Below are positions 26,496-32,205 of a stretch of DNA of 32,205 bases, in pieces. Under the pieces are notes generated by a model that did no database searches, was not told where the DNA came from, and saw only the letters and a list, made by a program, of their open reading frames with translations. Numbering within the stretch: the stretch's first letter is position 1; each line of letters begins with the position of its first letter. The stretch is taken from NCBI GenBank assembly GCA_016937945.1, contig JAFGVP010000070.1, forward strand, positions 1 through 32,205, read 5' to 3'. Source of the stretch: Pontiellaceae bacterium (GTDB lineage Bacteria; Verrucomicrobiota; Kiritimatiellia; Kiritimatiellales; Pontiellaceae). The position numbers and the translations under genes were made by a program.

Positions 26496-26699
26496 CAAAT
26501 GACTCCGTTTGTTGAGGTTGTAAATACCCGTCTTAATTCAAAAAATGAACGTGGAATCTACCCAAACTGCAGGACATGTGCAAAGTCCAAATAGTAAAAA
26601 AGCCGGGCTTTGCAATTCATTCCTTTGAGCGCCCCCTCTGCCGTCCCATTCCGTTTTTCATTCAGGATTTTCCAGACATTCCGCAATTCACACGGTACC

Positions 26700-26727
26700 T
26701 TGACTGAATTAATCACGAATGGATAAC
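26700..26727 (+). promoter_or_regulatory. Candidate polA promoter, possibly giving leaderless mRNA
   Basis: TTGACT (26700-26705, five of six consensus bases) and GATAAC (26722-26727, four of six) are separated by 16 bases. The -10 box ends six bases before the ATG at 26734, so transcription would start at or near the start codon. The box overlaps an earlier ATG at 26719, arguing against that start. No Shine-Dalgarno sequence is seen. Confidence 0.4.
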
Positions 26728-26733
26728 AGAATC

Positions 26734-29526
26734 ATGACGAAGAAACTATTCCTTATCGATGGGATGGCCATTGTTTATAGAGCTTATTTCGGCCTCATCC
26801 GCAATCCCCGCATCAACTCCAAGGGTGAAAACGTTTCGGCGGTTTTCGGCTTTATCAATACCCTGCTCGACATCATGCACACCTATGAGCCCACCCATAT
26901 CGCGGTGGCATTCGACACCCACGGCCCCACCTTCCGGCACGAAGAATATCCCGAATACAAAGCCACGCGCGATGAAACGCCTGAAGGCATCCGAACCGCC
27001 GTTCCCCATATCCGCAACCTGCTGCAGGCCTTCAACATTCCCGTTCTGGAATATCCGGGATTCGAGGCCGACGATGTGATCGGAACGCTTGCCCGTACCG
27101 CCGAGAAACAGGGGTATGACACCTATATGGTGACGCCGGACAAAGATTATGCCCAGCTGGTGGACGAACACACCTTCATGCTGAAACCCGGACGCGGAAA
27201 CGGGGACGCCGAGCTGCTGGATGTTAAAAAGATTCTGGAACAGTGGAATATTGACAAGATCGAGCAGGTGATCGACATCCTCGGCCTCGCCGGCGACACG
27301 GCCGACAACATTCCCGGCATTCCGGGAATCGGACCAAAGACGGCGGAAAAGCTGATTGCCCAATACGGATCCATCGAAAACCTGCTGGAACATACGCATG
27401 AACTGAAGGGTAAACAGAAGGAGAAGGTCGAAGAAAACCGTCACTCCGCCCTGCTGTCCAAAAAACTGGTCACCATTAAGTGCGATGTTCCCGTTAAGGA
27501 ATCGCCAGAGCAGCTTCTAATTGGCAGCCGCAACGACGAGCAGCTCAAGCTGCTGCTTTCCGAACTGGAGTTCAAATCGCTTATTAAACGTCTGTTCGGA
27601 GAGACCCCAACAAAGGAAACCGTCGCCACCGCCCAGGTTTCGTCCGGGCAGGGCGATCTCTTTGATTTTGCAGCATCGCGCAATCCGGAAATGCTGGAAC
27701 CGCTTCCTCAGTTCAAAACCATAAAAAGCGAGAAACACATCTACCATCTGGTGACAACCTCCGAGGAGCGGACTCAGCTTGCGGAAAAGCTATCCGGAAA
27801 CCGCCTCATCTGCCTGGACACCGAAACCACCGGACTGGATGTCCGCACGGCAGAACTGGTAGGGATTTCATTCTGTGTTGAGCCGCGCGAGGCCTGGTTT
27901 GTGATGCTGCCTCCGGACCGGGAACAGACTCTCAAGGCGCTTGAACCGTTTTTACCCCTTTTCAGCAATACAGACATCCGTAAGGTTGGGCAAAACCTTA
28001 AGTTTGATCTGAGCGTACTCAAGTGGCACGGTATTGAGTTGCGAGGTGAACTGCTCGACACCATGCTGGCCCACTATCTCATCGACCCCGACCAGCGGCA
28101 TAACATGGATCATCTGGCGGAAAGCCTGCTCGACTATTCCCCGATCCCGATCGAGGCCCTGATCGGCGACCGAAAAGGAAAGCAGAAATCCATGAGGGAG
28201 GTGGATCCGGACAAACTCTGCGAATACGCCGCCGAGGATGCCGACATTACCCTGCAGCTTTGGCACAAGCTCCGCCCGATGCTCAAGGAACGCGGCCAGG
28301 AGCGGGTTTTTTATGAAATCGAAACCCCCTTGCTGCCGGTTCTGGCAAGCATGGAGTTTAACGGAATCCGCCTGAACTCCGCCGGCCTTGAAACCTATTC
28401 AGAGCAACTGGCCACCAAGATTACCGGACTGGAAGAATCGATCTTCAACATGGCCGGCATGGACTTTAACCTCAACTCGCCGAAACAGCTTGGTGAAGTG
28501 CTTTTTGACGTCCTGAAACTGATTGAAAAGCCGAAGAAAACAAAAACAGGACAATATAAGACCAACGAAGAGGTCCTTTCAGAACTCGCCCCCAAACACG
28601 ATATCGTCCAGAAGATTCTCGACTACCGCCAGCTGACCAAGCTCAAGAGCACCTATGTCGACGCCCTCCCCCGCGAGGTCTTCGAAAAAACCGGACGCAT
28701 CCATACGACGTTCAGCCAGGCCATCACAACCACCGGACGACTGTCATCGGTCAACCCCAACCTGCAAAACATTCCGATCCGCACCGAAGAAGGCCGCGAA
28801 ATCCGGCGCGCATTCATTGCCCGCCCCGGCGACTTTACCCTGCTGGCCTGCGACTATTCCCAGATCGAGCTGCGCATTATGGCCGAACTTAGCGGCGACC
28901 GGCATCTGCGCGAAGCCTTCATTCACGGAGAGGACATTCACACGGCAACGGCGGCACGCGTTTTCGGCGTCGCCAAAGATGAAGTCACCCGCGAAATGCG
29001 ATCCAAAGCCAAAATGGTCAACTTCGGAATCATTTACGGCATCTCCGCCTTCGGCCTCGCTCAACGCCTCGGAATTCCCCGCACGGAAGCCGGAGAAATT
29101 ATTGAGCAATATCGCGCCAACTATCCCGGAGTTCAGGAATACCTCGACCAGACCATCGAGTTTGCGCAAAAACATGAATATGTCGAAACCATTACCGGGC
29201 GCCGCCGTTATATCCGCGACATCAATGCCCGAAACCAGATGGTCCGGTCCGGCGCCGAACGCAACGCCATCAATGCCCCGATTCAGGGAACAGCGGCCGA
29301 CATGATCAAAATCGCCATGGTGGGCATCCAAGACCTGCTGCGAGCGCGCAACGCAAAAACAAAACTGCTGCTGCAGGTGCATGATGAACTGGTTTTCGAC
29401 CTTGCTCTCGAGGAAAAGGAAGAGCTCATACCTCTGATTGAGGAAAAGATGAAATCGGCGATTCCCATGGAAATCCCGATTCTTGTTGAATCCGGCACCG
29501 GCGATAATTGGCTTGAAGCCCATTGA
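26734..29526 (+). CDS. polA: DNA polymerase I
   Basis: The 930-residue enzyme has three domains. The 5'-3' exonuclease (about 1-290) shows FLIDGMAIVYRAYFG, FEADDVIGTLAR and GIPGIGPKTAEKLI. The 3'-5' proofreading domain (about 325-510) keeps its catalytic residues: LDTETTGLD (Exo I), GQNLKFDLSVL (Exo II) and YAAEDADITLQLW (Exo III), so proofreading is predicted active. The polymerase domain has GRLSSVNPNLQNIPIR, DYSQIELRIMAELSGD (motif A), RSKAKMVNFGIIYGIS (motif B) and QVHDELVF (motif C). I chose the ATG at 26734 (MTKKLFLIDG) because it matches the family start; an ATG at 26719 would add five residues. The glycosylase gene follows four bases after the stop, a plausible repair pair. Confidence 0.97.
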   Translation: MTKKLFLIDGMAIVYRAYFGLIRNPRINSKGENVSAVFGFINTLLDIMHTYEPTHIAVAFDTHGPTFRHEEYPEYKATRDETPEGIRTAVPHIRNLLQAFNIPVLEYPGFEADDVIGTLARTAEKQGYDTYMVTPDKDYAQLVDEHTFMLKPGRGNGDAELLDVKKILEQWNIDKIEQVIDILGLAGDTADNIPGIPGIGPKTAEKLIAQYGSIENLLEHTHELKGKQKEKVEENRHSALLSKKLVTIKCDVPVKESPEQLLIGSRNDEQLKLLLSELEFKSLIKRLFGETPTKETVATAQVSSGQGDLFDFAASRNPEMLEPLPQFKTIKSEKHIYHLVTTSEERTQLAEKLSGNRLICLDTETTGLDVRTAELVGISFCVEPREAWFVMLPPDREQTLKALEPFLPLFSNTDIRKVGQNLKFDLSVLKWHGIELRGELLDTMLAHYLIDPDQRHNMDHLAESLLDYSPIPIEALIGDRKGKQKSMREVDPDKLCEYAAEDADITLQLWHKLRPMLKERGQERVFYEIETPLLPVLASMEFNGIRLNSAGLETYSEQLATKITGLEESIFNMAGMDFNLNSPKQLGEVLFDVLKLIEKPKKTKTGQYKTNEEVLSELAPKHDIVQKILDYRQLTKLKSTYVDALPREVFEKTGRIHTTFSQAITTTGRLSSVNPNLQNIPIRTEEGREIRRAFIARPGDFTLLACDYSQIELRIMAELSGDRHLREAFIHGEDIHTATAARVFGVAKDEVTREMRSKAKMVNFGIIYGISAFGLAQRLGIPRTEAGEIIEQYRANYPGVQEYLDQTIEFAQKHEYVETITGRRRYIRDINARNQMVRSGAERNAINAPIQGTAADMIKIAMVGIQDLLRARNAKTKLLLQVHDELVFDLALEEKEELIPLIEEKMKSAIPMEIPILVESGTGDNWLEAH

Positions 29527-29530
29527 TGTA

Positions 29531-30175
29531 ATGAATCCTCCCATTCAGGAAGCCTACGATGCCTTGCTCGAAAAATGGGGAGCGCAGCACTGGTGGCCGG
29601 CGGAATCACGCCTTGAAATGATGCTCGGCGCGATCCTTACACAGAATACGGCCTGGACCAACGTGGAAAAGGCCTTGGAAAACCTCAAAAGCAATCAGGC
29701 AATCAGCCTCCCGGCCCTTACTGAATGCACCCGGCAGCAGCTGGCAGAGTGGATTCGACCGGCCGGCTATTTCAACCAGAAAGCCGCTTACATCAAGATG
29801 ATGGTCGACAGAATCAAAACCGCCTTCGACCTCTCACTTGATCATCTTTTCAAACTTGAAACATCCGATCTGAGGAATGAGCTATTGTCATGGAAGGGCA
29901 TCGGCCCCGAAACAGCGGACTCCATTCTTCTCTATGCCGGCGGACGCCCGGTTTTTGTCGTAGATGCCTACACCCGGCGTTTTCTTACTCGACACGAGTG
30001 GATCGATGAGCGGGTTCGCTATGATGAAATTGCCCGACTATTCACTTCAAACCTTCCTCTCAACACCCAACTGTTCAATGAATACCATGCATTGATTGTA
30101 CAACTTGGGAAAACCTTCTGCAAAACCCGTTCACGCTGTGAAGCCTGCCCCCTGCGCGCGTTTCTGCCATCCTGA
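29531..30175 (+). CDS. HhH-GPD DNA glycosylase, MagIII/endonuclease III-like
   Basis: The 214-residue protein has the endonuclease III fold (COG2231 type, like Helicobacter MagIII). The LGAILTQNTAWTNVEKAL segment starts the fold, and the helix-hairpin-helix is WKGIGPETADSILLYAG (about residues 121-137). The catalytic Asp is Asp145 in VVDAYTRRF. The lyase Lys of endonuclease III is replaced by Glu127, so a monofunctional glycosylase for damaged (for example alkylated) bases is predicted. The C-terminus has only three cysteines, Cys197, 203 and 206 (FCKTRSRCEACP), where an iron-sulfur cluster would need four. An in-frame TTG at 29483 lies inside polA; I prefer the ATG at 29531, just after polA. 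Confidence 0.85.
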   Translation: MNPPIQEAYDALLEKWGAQHWWPAESRLEMMLGAILTQNTAWTNVEKALENLKSNQAISLPALTECTRQQLAEWIRPAGYFNQKAAYIKMMVDRIKTAFDLSLDHLFKLETSDLRNELLSWKGIGPETADSILLYAGGRPVFVVDAYTRRFLTRHEWIDERVRYDEIARLFTSNLPLNTQLFNEYHALIVQLGKTFCKTRSRCEACPLRAFLPS

Positions 30176-30314
30176 TCAATCCTCACCGCAAAAACCGAAT
30201 CGCCTTACCGACAAGCCCATTAAATCATAATTATTGTTATCATGTATTCAACCTGCATGACAAACCACGTGCTGGTATTTGAACTAAACATGTAGATGAC
30301 AATTGGCAGAACAC

Positions 30315-30547
30315 GTGAACAAAGGACAAAAGAACCGTATAAATAACAGATTCAGCCTCAAAGTGAAAATGATCGCAATCTTCGTCGCCCTGATCTCCTT
30401 CAGCAGCCTTGTACTGACCACTATTCCTACATGAATTCAAAGAAGATGGCAAAAGAACTGATAGCGACTGAGCACCTGTGTCTGGTCATCGATCGTGAGA
30501 TCACCGTATAGATATCCACGGGCATCTATTTGCTTTCAATGCATTAA
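30315..30547 (+). pseudogene. Decayed N-terminal fragment of a membrane sensor/chemoreceptor-like protein
   Basis: From a GTG at 30315 the frame reads a basic start (VNKGQKNRINNRFSLK), one membrane helix (KMIAIFVALISFSSLVL) and stops at 30432-30434. A second frame continues the expected periplasmic start, YSYMNSKKMAKELIATEHL, then stops at 30509-30511; beyond it, ISTGIYLLSMH runs to TAA at 30545-30547. A frameshift between about 30410 and 30431 joins the two. A basic tail, single helix and amphipathic MNSKKMA segment are how methyl-accepting proteins and histidine kinases begin. No HAMP, kinase or signalling domain follows, so the gene is both frameshifted and truncated. The match to that class is by architecture, not by search. 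Confidence 0.6.
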
Positions 30548-30840
30548 ATCGGAAGTGATGCCGGATTAAATTGCTGCATGAATGAGCCGAGTATCGAAAA
30601 AATGAATGGTTGGCCCTTTGTATTTGGGACAAATAAAATGAGGGAGGACAGTGACGCTGAGTTTTCCTCCAACGGAAAACGCTGCTTCCCCAGTTTGGTA
30701 GACAAACTCCGGAATAAGTTACTCAACCAGCTGTTTCACACTATATTCTGATTCATACTACCACTTCATCCATTGCCATGTGACGCATTCCTGAAAAGTG
30801 CATGAATCCAGCCGGAAGGTGCATTGCGGTTCGCCTGCTC

Positions 30841-30855
30841 TAGTAATTATTACTA
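30841..30855. promoter_or_regulatory. Operator-like palindrome upstream of CBM6 gene
   Basis: TAGTAAT and ATTACTA form a perfect 7-1-7 palindrome about 75 bases before the start codon. It abuts TACTATATAG, which contains a possible -10 box, so a bound repressor would block transcription. No regulator gene is adjacent. Confidence 0.4.
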
Positions 30856-30896
30856 TATAGCTCGCAAAAGGGGTGAGCCTCGGCGGGCGCAACTGT

Positions 30897-30906
30897 GTTG
30901 ATCAAC
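30897..30906. promoter_or_regulatory. Second palindrome upstream of CBM6 gene
   Basis: GTTGATCAAC is a perfect ten-base palindrome, 11 bases before the ribosome-binding purine run. GGCG/CGCC just outside could extend it into a leader hairpin. It could be an operator or an mRNA structure; the sequence does not decide. Confidence 0.3.
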
Positions 30907-30928
30907 GCCACCCAAGAAGGAGGAATGA

Positions 30929-32205
30929 ATGAGAGCATTATATGCATCACTGCTGCTGATCGCATCCGCCCACGCCGCGGAGGTGATCCAGGGATTCGAC
31001 ATCCAGGCCGAAACCTTCACGTCGCAAAGCAGCTGCGAGGTGAAGGATGAAAATGCCGGATATTCCGGTGCCGGCTACATCGATTATGGAAGCGCCGGAT
31101 CGTATATTGAATGGAACGACATCGTGGCAGCGACCAGCGGCATGTATCTGCTTGACGTCCGCTATGCCAGTTCATTTGATCGCCCGTGTTCCGTCATCGT
31201 GAACGGGATCACAGTCGGGCAGCTCAACTGCGAGGCCACGGGGGATTGGGATCAATGGGAAACCGAACGCATGATTATTTCGTTGAACAGCGGCATGAAT
31301 ACGCTTCGGATCAGCGCAATCGGCTCCGGACCGAATATTGATAAGATTAAAGCAACGGCACTTGTAAATCCCGCTGACCATCAGTTTTTCAAGCATGCTG
31401 AAAACTATACCGCGCTGAACGGTTGCAGCATCAGCACCGCCAACAGCGGATACACCGGCACCGGCTATATTGATTATGGCAATGCCGAAACCTATACCGA
31501 ATGGAATAATATAAACGTTACTGCCGATGGCCTCTATTCCACCACGATCCGTTATGCCGGATATGGAGATCGCCCCTGCAGCATTCGTGTTAACGGCATC
31601 TCCATTGGTCAGCTTGATTTCAACTCAACAGGGAGCTGGTCGTCATGGGCCAACGAAAACATTGTGCTTCCCCTCAAAAACGGGGCAAACACCGTGCGAA
31701 TCACGGCAATCGGCGCCGGACCGAACATTGATTCCATGAACTTTTCCGGACTGAATAATGCGTCGATTCCATCCGTATCCTCTTTTGTCAAGGATGCCGA
31801 AACCGCCGGCACGATGTCCGACTGTACGGCCTCCAGCTCCTACAGCGGATATACCGGAAGCGGATATGCGGACTACGGCGACGCCGGCTCTTATGTTCAG
31901 TGGAATAATGTTGCGGTCTCCAGTTCCGGAACGTATGGACTGTTTATCCGGTATGCAACGCCATTCGACCGCCCGTGCGAGTTGCGGGTCAACGGGATCT
32001 ACATCGGAGATCTGAATTTTTCCTCTACCGGCGACTGGACCGCATGGAAATCTGAATATGCTGCCGTGCCGCTCAACAGCGGGTCCAACTATATCCGAAT
32101 TACCGCCATTGGCGCCGGCCCGAATATTGACAAAATTGAAGGCGCCGCGCAGAGCATCCCGACAACGCTTCTCGCACCCTCTCTTTCCGGGTTCGCCCTG
32201 CAGGC
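30929..32205 (+). CDS. Secreted protein with three CBM6-like modules (3' end outside window)
   Basis: The frame is open from the ATG at 30929 to the window edge (425 codons), with AAGGAGGA just upstream. The signal peptide is MRALYASLLLIASAHA. Three tandem modules follow at about residues 24-144, 154-274 and 287-406. Each has the CBM6 pattern: GYxGxGYxDYG, then WN, GxYxxxxRYA, DRPC, a VNGIxxGxLxF strand, W..W, and IxAIGxGPNID at the end. Such beta-sandwich modules bind polysaccharides; several are often chained to a glycoside hydrolase or other enzyme, which would lie beyond the edge. Each module has a Cys at its start and one in DRPC, exactly 51 residues apart (36/87, 166/217, 299/350), probably a disulfide. 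Catalytic identity unknown. Confidence 0.88.
   Translation, partial: MRALYASLLLIASAHAAEVIQGFDIQAETFTSQSSCEVKDENAGYSGAGYIDYGSAGSYIEWNDIVAATSGMYLLDVRYASSFDRPCSVIVNGITVGQLNCEATGDWDQWETERMIISLNSGMNTLRISAIGSGPNIDKIKATALVNPADHQFFKHAENYTALNGCSISTANSGYTGTGYIDYGNAETYTEWNNINVTADGLYSTTIRYAGYGDRPCSIRVNGISIGQLDFNSTGSWSSWANENIVLPLKNGANTVRITAIGAGPNIDSMNFSGLNNASIPSVSSFVKDAETAGTMSDCTASSSYSGYTGSGYADYGDAGSYVQWNNVAVSSSGTYGLFIRYATPFDRPCELRVNGIYIGDLNFSSTGDWTAWKSEYAAVPLNSGSNYIRITAIGAGPNIDKIEGAAQSIPTTLLAPSLSGFALQ

Larger units (their letters stand above)
30548..30928. other. Non-coding stretch before the CBM6 gene
   Basis: This part of the 753-base gap between the glycosylase and the CBM6 gene has no convincing gene. 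It looks more AT-rich than its neighbours up to about 30860. A 57-codon frame at 30578-30751 in the relic's second frame has no ribosome-binding site and no recognisable family. Two palindromes at 30841-30855 and 30897-30906 and the ribosome-binding site of the next gene (GGAGGA, ending at 30924) are the only signals seen. The 30176-30314 part is likewise empty. Confidence 0.5.

Noticed and set aside
26592..26612. AAAGC/GCTTT palindrome with T-run upstream of tpiA
   Set aside because: Looks like a tiny terminator on the minus strand, but no minus-strand gene ends upstream of it, and the loop is only about three bases.
30578..30751. A 57-codon frame in the gap after the sensor relic
   Set aside because: No ribosome-binding site and no family resemblance; composition does not look like its neighbours. 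Could be relic sequence, but I cannot support a gene.
30860..30895. GC-rich leader considered as a riboswitch
   Set aside because: The CGCAAAAGGGG stretch recalls pieces of known riboswitches, but the required conserved cores and paired stems are not present.

Overview
The window comes from a Gram-negative bacterium with outer-membrane lipoproteins and moderately high GC. Long class-II lysyl-tRNA synthetase, a ~630-residue PurF, a Clostridia/Bacteroidetes-like RnfB and a secreted multi-CBM6 protein together suggest the PVC superphylum, perhaps Kiritimatiellota. That placement is an impression from gene content, not a phylogeny. Most of the window is a conserved housekeeping chromosome. I see no CRISPR array, phage, insertion sequence, rRNA or tRNA.

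Layout. 1-1569 (+): end of ribF, then two paralogous SpoIIAA-like small proteins. 1615-4910 (-): lysS, tsaD and an LPP20-like lipoprotein, with an inverted-repeat element after tsaD and a strong terminator just before it. 5125-6714 (+): an Ldh_2-family dehydrogenase and a PhnA-like zinc protein. 6739-7167 (-): a small lipoprotein. 7281-12463 (-): a complete rnfABCDGE operon for the ion-pumping ferredoxin:NAD+ oxidoreductase. 12713-14257 (+): 6-phosphogluconolactonase and an RluA-type pseudouridine synthase. 14309-16204 (-): purF. 16424-17650 (+): a soluble PAS-PP2C regulator. 17671-18327 (-): an exported membrane-anchored protein.

18462-26495 (-): a nine-gene co-directional run, tpiA-secG-oppA-oppB-oppC-oppD-oppF-cvfB-yciH. 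It joins a glycolytic enzyme, a Sec subunit, a full peptide ABC importer and two translation/RNA-binding proteins. Its OppB carries about 120 extra residues in the first periplasmic loop.

26734-30175 (+): polA with intact proofreading motifs, then a MagIII-like HhH DNA glycosylase, making a small repair pair. 30176-30928 holds no intact gene; it contains a frameshifted N-terminal relic of a membrane sensor and, at its end, two palindromes. 30929 to the window edge is the start of a secreted protein with three CBM6-like modules, which runs off the right edge.

The strongest second-look items are the OppB loop domain, the tri-modular CBM6 protein with evenly spaced cysteine pairs, the sensor relic, and possible leaderless promoters at tsaD and polA. 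I found no convincing wholly new multi-gene system.
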